From positions 5,146,001 through 5,210,000 of the forward strand of contig NC_092566.1 in the NCBI RefSeq assembly GCF_037975245.1: a stretch of DNA of 64,000 bases, written 5' to 3'. This document shows, in pieces, positions 13,401 to 22,238 of the stretch. The stretch comes from Apostichopus japonicus. Taxonomy: Eukaryota > Echinodermata > Holothuroidea > Aspidochirotida > Stichopodidae. A program made the translations under genes and the position numbers. The notes under the pieces were generated by a model, which saw nothing but the letters and a program-made list of their open reading frames with translations, had not been told where the DNA came from and made no database searches. Positions within the stretch are counted from its first letter, which is position 1, and each line of letters begins with the position of its first letter.

Positions 13401-15389
13401 AGAAAACAAGGCACATCTGCACTGTAATTATTTTTCACCCTAACAGTTACTATAAACATACTGTATGTAGACAATTGTCATCTAGAATGAGACATATCTT
13501 TTGAACTAGCTCAATAGCAGTGTACAATTAAACATGTTCACATATTTACATAAGCGTCATGAGTAGATCGAACTTTATAAGTCAATTTTGACAATTAACA
13601 CTGTTTACTAATTTTAACTTGTTTTTTCCATCAAATTTTCTTGCCAATTAGAGGGGGGGGGGGGGGAACTGGGAGCAAAATACCATGTCTTGAAGGCAGA
13701 GGTTGAGGAAAATGTGAACACTTTTAACATGTTATGGATTTCGAGTTGGAACACTGACCTTTGCCTCTGCGCTGTCCGGTGGAACTACCCGTGATAAGAA
13801 GTCATAACCAGAAGACGGAGTGAGACTTGGAATGGTGGCAGCATAACTAATGACTGGAGACTTAGCATCAGAAAGAAGGGATGCAACTGCAGGTCCCCTT
13901 TCACCTCTAAGATCTGCGATCATCGCTATAGAAGCAGACAGTATAATATTGTTAGCTTAAAGAGGCATTACTTTACTTGCCTTTAGGAAACAAAAAGTAC
14001 AACTTAAGACTTTAACAAAGAGTCAAAGAAAAACAAAACAATATTTATAGCACTTTTGAAAAAAGCCTGAACTAGGTAGATCTTGTGGGAATCAGGAAAA
14101 AAAATCAATCTATTAGAGATAAATACAATATACAAAAAGGAAAAGAGTGAGGAAAAGTAGACCATACCACACCATGTATGAAGGATGCAAGATGGGTGGG
14201 GGAGGGGTTTTGTGAAGAGCAAGATAATAGCCAACATTGTATTTTAGGCTATTCATGCCAATTCATTAAAGGTGAATTGACAAAATAATTAGGACAAAGT
14301 AAAAGAAAAAGTAAACAAATCCTTAACTATATGAGTGCTGTTTTGTTCAACCAAGTCCTGCAGATTTGCATATACTGACATACCTGCTTTAAGCTGACTT
14401 CCACAGTTATCTCCAACATTTTGTTCATATGAGACCTTTCTGTCGCCAAGGAAACTGATGCTGCGATCTGTAGCAACAGTAGCAGAGTAACAAGAGTCCC
14501 ATGCTTCCAGCCCTATCAAAATAAAATTGAAGAATGATGAAAGGGACAATCCAGTATACTGCTCAGACAACAAAAAACAACTTATTTTGGACCCCCCCCC
14601 TCCCCATCCCCAACCATGGTGGAGCTGCAAGTTAGTGATATTCTCTAGGCTATGTCTGGGCCATGAACATTTATTTGCTGTCTCTAGTAGTCAGTGGGTG
14701 GGATAAGGTTGAGAGCCTAGGCTTGATGACATAATTTTACAAGTGAGACTCCATATTTTCTACGTTCTATAATCCCACAGCTAGCAATGTTCACATCCAC
14801 AGCCTGTAAGGAAAGTTATGTCCTTGACCATATATATCACATGTGAGATAAGTGCAGCTGGCTAACTGAATGGATGCGGTTTTATCCACCAAATTCCTGA
14901 TACACTCTGATCTTTACGCCATATCAGGGAGCAAATGGGAGCTCCGTCCCTGGTTATATTTTGTCATCTGAAAAGTTATGGAAGAACCTAACTAACCAGG
15001 GAGTTGTCATTTGCTCTAACTTCTAAGTCTAACTTAGGTTAGGCTAGGCGACCTCTTGACATTCTGAATGATAGCGTTCACCAACTTCACAGTACTAATA
15101 TAATGGACTACGAGCTACAGTAGGCTAACTTCTTACCAATAGTAACACCTGGAACGGAATTGTTCTCGTTCGCTATGTTGACCGCATGAATGGCTGCTTC
15201 GACCAGCTGGATAGCGGAATAGTCGGGAATAGTTTGGCTGCAAATGTCTCCGTGAAAATGTGGTGATAAATACGAGAACATAAATCCAAGGGTTACGTCG
15301 CCTGCTATTACACCGTAATCTCTGTATGGACATGTCTGGCACTTAACCCCCACTATCACAAATGTAAGGATGAGTAAACGCGACATCAT
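953..15389 (-). CDS. Tandem Venus-flytrap receptor, class C GPCR-like ectodomain (5' part of gene, 12 exons)
   Basis: Coding exons on the minus strand: 15389-15137, 14512-14384, 13925-13759, 13149-12349, 11416-11285, 10367-9783, 8884-8638, 8274-8104, 6826-6528, 5375-5192, 4264-2991 and 1465-953. All introns are GT-AG and phases agree at every joint, giving 1585 codons without a stop. Residues 1-17 are a signal peptide. Four VFT modules follow at about 20-450, 490-928, 980-1414 and 1455-1585 (cut by the window edge). Each opens with a GD/GE strand motif, then a cysteine and an LEA-like helix (VEAAIHA, LEAMLYA, LEAFLFA, VEAILYA), then an x-DSC/NTC motif. The linkers carry C-x3-C-x4-C, C-x4-C-x2-C and C-x3-C-x2-C. 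The closest known family is the metabotropic glutamate receptors (ANF_receptor fold), which carry one VFT per chain. A role in extracellular small-molecule or amino-acid sensing is inferred. Whether a 7TM, kinase or other membrane domain follows cannot be seen. Confidence 0.85.
2330..2612 (-). mobile_element. tRNA-derived SINE, full copy (family A)
   Basis: Read on the minus strand from about 2612, the element starts with a tRNA-like head. Its A-box-like sequence is TGGCCAATTGGCTAAGG and its B box is GGTTCGATTCC. The body includes CTTGGGCAAGATGCTTTATC and the CCACCCAGGGGTTAAATGGG segment. It ends in a 3' tail with a TATAAAGCGCTATTTTAAAA motif. It lies in intron 11 of the VFT receptor. Related pieces occur at 10767 and 31880. 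Confidence 0.75.
2991..4264 (-). CDS. VFT receptor exon 11: almost the whole of VFT3
   Basis: A single exon of about 425 codons, phase 1 in and phase 0 out. It carries LLEAFLFAIDEVNRD, LGFDSC, IAGMIGGSTSDTTQA, ATISYGATSTIFSS, VLRTVPSD, WNYISIVYSDDSYGND, IQWVGGDTWGSRDYV, NPWWRNFWSDNFQCN and YVVNAVKALATGLHNAI. The serine/threonine loop, the SYGATS loop and the GGDTW acid are all kept, so this is the module most like a functional amino-acid-binding VFT. VFT1 and VFT2 are each split over four exons, so VFT3 has either lost introns or never had them. Confidence 0.9.
5192..5375 (-). CDS. VFT receptor exon 10: linker 2 and first strand of VFT3
   Basis: Phase 0 in and phase 1 out. It starts VGMFARFQFLKTQAAVF, the VG-x-W-like strand that ends a class C VFT. 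A cysteine motif SVCNETQCLECKENG follows, and then GDIWIGG, the first strand of the next VFT, completed by FFDIS at the start of exon 11. This one exon therefore spans the VFT2-VFT3 junction. Confidence 0.82.
5543..5968. repeat. Pentanucleotide microsatellite blocks (TATTA, TATGA, TATGG)
   Basis: A TATTA-type stretch passes into mixed TATGG/TATGA and then to long pure blocks of TATGG (about 5755-5870) and TATGA (about 5870-5967). It lies in intron 9 of the VFT receptor. The sharp change of unit inside one array suggests expansion of separate point-mutated seeds. Confidence 0.95.
6528..6826 (-). CDS. VFT receptor exon 9 (C-terminal part of VFT2)
   Basis: Phase 1 in and phase 0 out. It contains ETLAYVIDAVYTLAEALHRI, matching the helix YVVDAVYAMAHALH of mGluRs. 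It then has CGSSYVGVC, a strand with ISFSGEGTVPFHIFNIQQ, and ends at GPVE before the conserved phase 0 intron. Confidence 0.83.
8104..8274 (-). CDS. VFT receptor exon 8 (VFT2)
   Basis: Phase 1 at both ends. It reads TLAVKTSPRQYDTFQRYVAA, then NPWFRKFWMQKFSCNLPG and TTPCSG. The N-P-W-F-x-x-F-W-x-x-x-F-x-C motif is diagnostic of class C receptor VFTs. The donor is G|GTGAGA. Confidence 0.83.
8638..8884 (-). CDS. VFT receptor exon 7: lobe 2 of VFT2
   Basis: Phase 0 in and phase 1 out. It starts YDVCVAQSLQIP (strand with cysteine) and carries AKAIFISAGPEEIQRFMGQI, NLTGQYFLIADDSWVLDDD and LYEDVARG. The DDSW turn keeps an aspartate at the position of the mGluR GSDGW ligand-contact acid. One N-linked glycosylation sequon (NLT) is visible. 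Confidence 0.83.
9783..10367 (-). CDS. VFT receptor exon 6: lobe 1 of VFT2
   Basis: A phase 0 exon of 195 codons after a CTACAG acceptor. It starts VQIEGDVLLAGFFSVNEWD, equivalent to the IDGDIVLGGLFPVH start of mGluRs. It continues with MTCG, the helix LEAMLYAINQINQD, LEGLNTC, IVGPGGNEETAAVV, VTVVSYEAD and FARVVPTYIS. There is no start codon context or signal peptide here, which argues against a separate gene. Confidence 0.85.
10767..10925. repeat. SINE family A tail-like fragment
   Basis: The sequence has a TAATAATAAT run, TATATAGCGCAACTTACAAT, then AAGTCTCGCCCGCTGTACA. This parallels the tail of the copy at 2330 (TAGCGCTTTATACC, then AGGTCTCAAAGCTCTTTACA). The tRNA head is not seen. It lies in intron 5 of the VFT receptor, between linker 1 and VFT2. 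Confidence 0.45.
11285..11416 (-). CDS. VFT receptor exon 5: linker 1
   Basis: A 44-codon exon, phase 0 at both ends. It has LGQSLSGQTSFVADNVLD, then TSSCGNPCMDPVC (C-x3-C-x4-C), then an acidic tail EEDDDELT. It sits where the cysteine-rich domain begins in mGluRs but is much shorter, and joins in phase to the next VFT. It is short, and supported mainly by splice-site and phase agreement and by analogy with linkers 2 and 3. Confidence 0.7.
12349..13149 (-). CDS. VFT receptor exon 4 (rest of VFT1)
   Basis: A phase 0 exon of 267 codons. It starts AIVGLLVSQGWQYISLVYSD, the mGluR-like helix and strand at the start of lobe 2. It includes a poly-Gln run (DFEQQQQS), the segment FHFIVGHRLLPDLI where mGluRs have a GSDGW-type turn, and a W-x-S-F-W-E-Q-S-Y-Q-C motif. 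It ends before the phase 0 donor AAG|GTAAGG. The acidic residue of the GSDGW turn is missing, suggesting altered ligand recognition. Confidence 0.85.
13759..13925 (-). CDS. VFT receptor exon 3 (VFT1 ligand-pocket segment)
   Basis: Phase 1 in and phase 0 out. It contains PVISYAATIPSLTPSSGYDF and FLSRVVPPDSAEAK, which closely resemble the mGluR segments ISYASTAPDLSD and FFSRVVPPDS. The segment corresponding to the GASGSSVS loop is shortened (MIADLRGERGPAVASLLSDA), so the serine that contacts the ligand alpha-amino/carboxyl group in mGluRs is not evident. Confidence 0.85.
14384..14512 (-). CDS. VFT receptor exon 2 (VFT1)
   Basis: A 129-nt exon, phase 1 in and phase 1 out. It reads LEAWDSCYSATVATDRSISF and then a cysteine-containing segment. 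The W-DSC motif matches the x-x-DSC of class C receptor VFTs. The acceptor is TTTTGATAG and the donor G|GTATGT. Confidence 0.8.
15137..15389 (-). CDS. VFT receptor exon 1: signal peptide and start of VFT1
   Basis: The ATG at 15389 opens a hydrophobic leader (MMSRLLILTFVIVGVKC), likely cleaved near residue 17. The next residues give the first VFT strand (GDVTLGFMF), a cysteine (DIC) and the first helix (LVEAAIHAVNIANEN). A second in-frame ATG follows directly; the first is chosen as the more upstream. The donor is G|GTAAGA, leaving phase 1. A TATA box lies 42 bp upstream of the ATG, implying a very short leader. Confidence 0.85.
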
Positions 15390-15430
15390 CTTTACTCTGG
15401 CTGAAGCAACAATAAAAAACGGAAAGTATC

Positions 15431-15438
15431 TTTATATA
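15431..15438 (-). promoter_or_regulatory. TATA box of the VFT receptor gene
   Basis: TATATAAA on the minus strand, 42 bp before the ATG at 15389. With usual spacing, transcription would start about 12-20 nt before the ATG, giving a very short 5' leader. Confidence 0.5.
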
Positions 15439-15578
15439 GCCACTGTGAAACGGTGGCAAGTTGTGCCTTATGCAACACACTGATATGTTACGTGAACTAA
15501 TACAATTGTTATGCGAACTCCGATCTCCTTTACCTGCCTCTTGATTCCAAGTTACAGAAACCCAAAAGAAACCACATT

Positions 15579-15859
<281 letters not shown>

Positions 15860-15988
15860 CATCATTTTCATCATACCCCCACCCCCCCCCCCCCACCAGT
15901 GTCACACAGCTATGACGTCGAAAAGTCTCGTTACGCGTTAGTCATGAAGTTTTTTTTTATACGAGTAAACATATTATGTAAAAGTAAG

Positions 15989-16033
15989 TTGGCCTGACGT
16001 TTCGATCCTAGCAGGATCTTCTTCAGAGACTAA
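15989..16033 (-). ncRNA. Hammerhead-ribozyme-like motif (Penelope-type)
   Basis: Read on the minus strand: CTGAAGA (matches the CUGANGA core), one extra A, a 6-bp hairpin GATCCT-GCT-AGGATC as helix II, then GAAAC and GTC (core GAAA and cleavage triplet GUC). The flanks pair as helix I: the four bases before CTGAAGA (GTCT) pair with AGGC after the GTC (one G-U), then one mismatch and two more A-U pairs. Helix III would be only ACGU, which is self-complementary, as in hammerheads that act as dimers. The extra A before helix II is a departure from the canonical core. Catalysis is not shown. Confidence 0.5.
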
Positions 16034-16035
16034 AT

Positions 16036-18650
16036 GACAAGTTACAGTAACAGAGGGGACAAAAACACGCACAGAATACAGACAGGTTACATTTTATTTT
16101 GAGTAAACATATTAAGAGTATTCTGTACTGTTGTGTATTGTGTGTACTGTGTATAAGAGTATTGTGTATTGTATACTGTTGTATATATGTCATTTGTGCC
16201 ATATAAAACCTTGTCAAAACAACAAAATAACTAAAGCACTAAAACGACTGAAATCTAACCAACGTTCACAATCACTGCCAATAGCATAAGCCAAAGTTAC
16301 CTTGGATTATGACAAAGATTTTTTATTTGTTAACAGCAAGCTAGATAGTGTGAAATATGCGTGGTGAGTCAGCAGCTCGGGTACCTAATGACAATGACTG
16401 CGTGACTTGTTCTTATAACAATACATCTATTCCCCCTGATTGATCAACCTATATACACAGGTGAATGGGAATGTATTGCACAAACCAAAAAGGCAAACTT
16501 CTCCAAAGGCCAGTTTGCTTTTAGTTTGACGAAGATTCTATTGTGATACTCGGAGACGTGAGGCCCTCTTACATACATATACCCATACAATAATCATTGA
16601 AAACAACTTAATGAAATACGACCAACGTATGATAATAAAAAGTTCATAGATTGGAACAGTATTCTATGTAGTATACAGGGTAAGATTATCTTAAATTAAG
16701 TCGAACTAGAACATGAATCCCATCACTCCCGTCTTACTCTGTAAGTGTAATGAATATATATTGGACAAGAACTCACTCATTGTCATGCATTACAGATATA
16801 TTCAAGGTCATTCCCCGTTTCAACGGCCCATATAGTTTCTTGAATAGAGAGTGGTTTTTCATATTGTGGGTCACTAAACAAATTGCATATTAAGCATAAC
16901 TTACAAAAAATGACTACTCCCAAGGAGGGCTGTTCAATAGAAAGGTCTAAATCTCCCCTAAACGAACAACATCATAGAAGATCCTGCGTACGGTCCTGAG
17001 TCCCATCCCCACCCCTTATTTAACACATTTCACCACATGGGGATTGAAAAACATAACCCAGCTCAGCTCACTTTCTATGTATGCACCATGCATGATAATG
17101 ACACGATTTACCTGTAATTCAATTACTTATGTCTGTAGTGGTTATTTACATTTACAGAAAAATGATTCTTATATATGGACAAATTCCTGAGAAGTAATGT
17201 GGGAGCTCATATGAGCCATTAAGGCTCCCTGCTCCGTCATCCTCCGCCTATTATCTGCTGAGAAGTGGAGGATACAGGTGTCACGGGTGTCTAATGAAAC
17301 ATTATAGAAAGCGATCAAAAGTACAGACATTTCAACGAAAAGAAAGAACTTACCTCCCAACGTCTTCGTAAGACCAAATCAAACGTCGGAAGAGGTATCG
17401 GTAGGTCCAGTACAGTCAAGAAAGGGGGAGGGGTTCGTCCTCCTTCCAAAGGTTTCTTCTCTAACGATATGGTAGAGACTTTGTTACCTTTATGTCGACT
17501 AAACTCTATTTAGACTGATCGCTCATTGACAGTGCAAGCAAAGTGAATTCAATAGGGTCGTTTGCCATCGTCTCTAGAACATCATGGTTCAGGGACGCCA
17601 GGGGTGTTGATCAAAGCGGTCACACTTCAGTGGATATGCACAATACACGTTGCCGTAACACTTTACGTGTATATTCTACACAAGTTATACGGCAATGCAG
17701 CCGTGACATGCAGATTGATCAACTTTGATATTTCTGAGTTTGACAAAGCTTTGGGTTGCTTGAGTCAGGTCTATTTGAGAAGAACCTATTCCTGATTCTT
17801 TGCTTGTATGGTTCATGGATGTTAGCAAGGACATACTTGATGGAATGTAATTTGCAATAGCAAGGCCGATGCCTTAGCTTCTTGTCTTTTATGGAAGATT
17901 GCCAAAGAGGATTCTTAACATAATCATTGTGTTCAGACTAAATATACCATACTCACAATGGTAGAAAAACTAGGTGTTTTGTCACTGTGACGTAAGGTCA
18001 AATTATTAGACGTGCTGAGTCGGTCAGTCATGTCATGGACACCTACAATGATGTTTCGATGTAAATGGTCAAACGTGAGAGAAATTAATGCCCCATACAT
18101 ACATAAAGCTATAATTTAAAATAGTACTGTTTAAGTCCGAAAGATTTAACAGTCGTTATGTCTTGAGGAAAATCACCCAATATTGAGTGACGTCACAGGT
18201 TGTGTAAAAGAACATTATAAACAATCACTTAGAATACCATGACTTTGCCGATCATTTTAGCTATAATTTCAAACGTATATATGCAAATTGCACGCTAACG
18301 GTTTGCCTGAGCAAACTTCTCTATGTATATAGCTGACGAATTAAACGAATTAATTTACGTGTTATTGCCATTGACGATTCTTGGACAGACACATCTAGAA
18401 AAGGAAACGGAAATACCTGGGAACTAAACCTAAAGACTACGACACCATTCGGTTTAAACATCAGCAACGACCTGCCATCTCATGCAGATAAGTCAAAAAC
18501 AATTCCTTTGAAGTTACGGCGGAATCGGATAAAAAAATCCTACACGGATTAAAAGTAATCCGATTTTCCATAAATTTTGCTAATCCAGCATACATCAGTA
18601 AGCCGCATTGACTTCACTGCCATGTCGACACTCTTCCCTATAACAAATAA
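16036..18650. other. Intergenic region, nothing recognised
   Basis: AT-rich sequence with TGTATTGTGTACTGT-type simple runs near 16130-16190. I see no convincing exon, RNA gene or terminal repeat. Confidence 0.4.
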
Positions 18651-18689
18651 AATTCAATTCCTGTTACTCTACTTAAGTAGAACAAAAGA

Positions 18690-19506
18690 CAAGTAGACAA
18701 GAGACAATTCAGAAAGAAGTCCTGCAAGTTTGTGTACAGGGCAATGATCCTGTAACTTCTGTTTTGTTTGCCTCTGATGAGGTGTCATCCTGGAAATATG
18801 CCCAAAACTAAGATGTCCGAACTAAAATGTATATAAAGTCTTGTAAATGAAATGTCAAGTGGTCCTGAGAAATCTGGTTGCAGACGTTCGGTGCTTTAAT
18901 GTATGTGAAAATTCTTATGAATGATATTTACCAGTGGTGGAAGACCTAGGTGAAATTCAGTGACCAGTGGTACCCTTTTGGAACTGCTCGGACGAGTTTT
19001 GGACGTCACTGTTTCAGTGCGGGGTTTGCTTTTGGCCATGTTGATGGCATTTTGAATAGAACCCCGAAAATACTGTCTGTTGAGATTTTACAGTACAGGT
19101 ATTGTGACAGTTCTTTGGTGCGAAAATGAAAATTGGCTTTCAGAGGAGCAAATGCGTCGAATGCGCAACGCTTGACTGTATGGAAAGTTTCTAACAAAAT
19201 GAAGTGAATGGCAACTGCTTGGTAAGAGGTAGTTGTGTTGGTTCGTCGGTTTATTGAAAAAGTCTGGTTTGAGTGAGCCATTTTGTAGGGTCACAGTGGT
19301 GTCCAGAAAGTGAACGTCATACCAAGAAAAACATTGCAGTTAATTTGTTTGTATGATGAAACGAGTTTATGTCGTCAGTGAATAGTTTTTAGATTTGCCT
19401 CACCATGAAGATATCGTCAATGAAACGTAACCACGTGTTTGATAGAATTTTTTCTCGAGGTTACCCATACAGGTGTTGGCAAAAGGAGGAGCCATTTTGG
19501 TACCCA
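18690..19506 (-). mobile_element. Decayed Penelope-like element, reverse transcriptase 3' half
   Basis: Minus-strand reading in several frames gives typical Penelope RT pieces in the right order: GTKMAPPFANTCMGNLE (at 19504), LRFIDDIFMVRQI (about 19425), then VTLQNGSLKPDFFNKPT, YLLPSSCHSLHFVRN and PYSQALRIRRICS. FIDD is the catalytic YxDD-like box of this family. The pieces further down (TEFHLGLPPLVNIIHKNFHI) fit the region after the RT. Frames shift and stops interrupt, so the copy is dead. No GIY-YIG endonuclease is recognisable. Confidence 0.78.
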
Positions 19507-20011
19507 TATATATAGGTCTTAATATATATAAAATTCCAATAGATTTTCTAATAAAGTATTACTTATTTGTCAATTATGAGTCATATCTTATTTCTCTTTT
19601 TTTGTCCGATCCTGACCCCCCTTCCCTTGCATGACAATGCGTTTAACACATTTCACAATATTTGACACAAAAGCGGTCTTATTACAATACGCGTGTATCC
19701 AGTGAACAAGCAAGCTGACACCTCTTTATCATTCATTCAGGTACCAGCCATTACCAGTGTATTGGTTATATTGTTTGTGCTCGATAATGACTGTACAAGA
19801 ATAGTAAGGTACTTCCAAACTAAATAGGAGAACATATAGCACCAATGGAAGCAAAGTTATTTTTGCACGTTCGACTATGCAACGAATATTTCCATACGGT
19901 TTAATATTAACACGTTTTCCCCGCTGGAATCGGGTATCCCGCACTATGCACCGGTGTGAGATTGCAACGGAATATCCAATAGACAGACGAAGCAAGTACA
20001 TATAGCGCCAT

Positions 20012-20624
20012 CAGTGGCGGCGCCAGGAATTTTTAGTTGGGGAGGCTAAGGGGGGGGGGCTGAGCCAATTTTTTGGGTGGCTTACAAGACTGAGTGATCG
20101 CCGTCCTGGGGAAGGGGTATAAAGGGAGGGGGTGCCCCCCTCCCCTTTTGAAATTTTTCCCAATCCTGGAAAGGCCTACATGCAAAATGGTGGTATTTAG
20201 CGAGGCTTTTGTCACCTGAAAATTTCTCCAAAAATATGCATTTTTTTGTGAGTAACTTTAGTCAAATTAGAATGGAAGATACCAATTCACAGTTTTCGTA
20301 TCACTAAAATATTACCTGCTGTGAAAGATCCAATTCCTTTGCTCAATTATTATATCGTGCTCTCTGACACAACTCCTGTTTTAGTCTGTATAAAACAAGG
20401 CTTCCTGCACCACAACTGAGTCACTGACTATTATCATGTGAACAATTCATCAAAATTTCCATTGACCATTGTAGCACTGCGTTATGGCTGACAAAATTTG
20501 GGTAGGCTATATTCTTTCAATGAGGTTTTTTGTTTTTGCCTATTTCAGTTGGGGGGCTAATGGGGGGCTGACTACTTCAGTGGGGGGCTAAAGCCCCCCC
20601 AAGCCCCCCTTGGCGCCGCCACTG
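20012..20624. mobile_element. Non-autonomous hAT-type DNA transposon (613 bp)
   Basis: The element begins CAGTGGCGGCGCCAGG and ends TTGGCGCCGCCACTG, a terminal inverted repeat of at least 14 bp. It is flanked by a perfect 8-bp direct duplication, agcgccat, at 20004-20011 and 20625-20632. CAGTGG ends with an 8-bp target duplication are characteristic of the hAT superfamily. There is no transposase frame inside. The internal subterminal sequence is rich in GGGGGGCTAA and its complement. The intact duplication suggests a fairly recent insertion. Confidence 0.85.
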
Positions 20625-20740
20625 AGCGCCATCCCTCCCCCCCCCCCCCCCACATACACATACCACTCCAATGTCAATGTGCCTCTGAAGTCGATGGGCT
20701 CTCCGTGAACACTTTAAGGCAAGACATAAAAGTAACTTGG

Positions 20741-21055
20741 ATTTCGACCAATAAAAAATACAATATCGTTCGATAAACTTATATTATCGGTGGAAATTCC
20801 AGGATTTTCGACCGATAAACCTGGATTTTCCCGCGATAAATGTAGGTTTTTTTTCAAACGATTATCCATGTTTTCCATCGATAATCCAAATATAAAGCCT
20901 GGTGAAAACCCTGGATTTTCCGTTGATAAATCTTTATTATCGGGCGATAAACCTGGATAATCGATCGATATTCCAGGATTATAGGTCGATATTCTAGGAT
21001 AATCGGTCGATGAAGACGATGATCCAGGTTTTTCGACCGAACAACCTAGAATAAC
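20741..21055. repeat. Degenerate tandem array, unit about 21 bp
   Basis: Around 14 imperfect units of the type AAACCTGGATTTTCGACCGAT, with variants in which TTTTCG becomes TTATCG and CGAT becomes CGATATT. Both CCAGG and CCTGG, and both CGATAA and TTATCG, occur, so many units can pair with their neighbours. There is no open frame and no known family. Confidence 0.7.
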
Positions 21056-21400
21056 TAATAATTGGGCCTTTAGCTAGTCATGAACATATGCTAGCTGCTG
21101 GTTTGAACTACTAACTTAGGTACTTGTATGTTAAAATAAACAAGGAGAAAATTAAGCTTTCATTTCCAGTCAAATATCTTCTCTCGTGGAGTTATCCCAA
21201 TATTCATAAGAGAGATTTATATTAGATTTAACTCTCTTTATACTAGCTAATCCTTAGACCATAAGTAGTTAAGGTGATGCTCTAAATTATGAAAGTAATG
21301 CTGTGTGAATGACAACTAGAATTTCAAACATGCTCACGCCAAAAAGTAAAACAAAGTCACTTGATTTGAATTTTTTCCCCAAGTATATATAGCTATATAT

Positions 21401-21626
21401 GAAATTGTATAATGAGCTGGAAAATCCAGAACAGTGAAAAAACTTCCATCCTACACTGGGATTTGAACCCACGCCTCACGCTTTATCTGCGGACACCTTA
21501 TAGCAAACTTGACCATGTACGCTAACTGTATGTCCAGATGTTCGAAACCAGTAAGGAAGGTCGTCAGTTCACTGTAGGATTTTGCCACGTGAACAATTTT
21601 GCTAGTTCTGTTTTGGTGACACATTT
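21401..21626 (-). mobile_element. tRNA-derived SINE, copy 1 (family B)
   Basis: Shares most of its length with 23404-23622: AGCTGGAAAATCCAGAACAG, the B-box-like GGGATTTGAACCC (complement), CCAGATGTTCGAAACCAG, TAAGGAAGGTCGT and GCTAGTTCTGTTTTGGTGAC. On the minus strand the element ends beside TATATA repeats. This copy is more diverged, and its tRNA-like core is degraded. Confidence 0.7.
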
Positions 21627-21681
21627 AGCTTTACTTTCCTTACATGAATGAGGCATATATCATTGCAATGACTTCCCAAGC

Positions 21682-21755
21682 GGACATTTTGGTCTACAGG
21701 CAAGATTCTCGCTTAACGTGCCAGAGGTTTCAGGTTCGATTCCCTGATAAGCCCC
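21682..21755 (+). pseudogene. Decayed tRNA-Pro-like sequence 1
   Basis: Aligns with the intact tRNA at 22239: TTTGGTCTACAGGCAAGATT for the D arm, TCTCGCTT for the anticodon stem, AGGTTTCAGGTTCGATTCC for the T arm, and TAAGCCCC at the end. The anticodon region reads CTTAACGTGCC, so the proline anticodon and stem pairing are lost. It lies about 55 bp after SINE B copy 1. Confidence 0.6.
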
Positions 21756-22238
21756 TGTTATTTTAACGAAAGTACTATTTTGCTCAATACTTATCGAGAT
21801 CTCCAACATATACCCACTCCAGCTTCACTGCCATCAACCTTTCCTTGCTATTTACTCAGTGGTAGATATTCCCCTATTGAATTTTGAATCTTGTCAAGAA
21901 GTTGTTGAAAAAAAGCACTGTTTCATGAAATTGACAATAAATAATGCTACGTAAAAAAAGTGACTAGGCCTGCATAGAAATTTGAGATTTACAACATAAT
22001 TCGTGCCCAGCTGTTTTGAACAGGTGGTAAGAGTGTAAATACCAAATAGGCCTAGCCGACGAAACCTGCAAACAGTGAAAACGAGCACAGTGTATTGCCA
22101 AACTCCAGCGCGGAAAGCAATCAATGCCTGCTTCTGTAGACTCAGTGACCTAACGACTTCCTCTCCTTCCAAACTGTTTGATTTGAAACCGACAGTGGTT
22201 TACATCTTAATAGTGTTAATTTATCATTTTATACAAGC

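Noticed and set aside
15137-15389. Treating each Venus-flytrap module as its own gene
   Set aside because: VFT2-4 lack start codons, signal peptides and stops; all exon phases agree, and two exons cross module borders.
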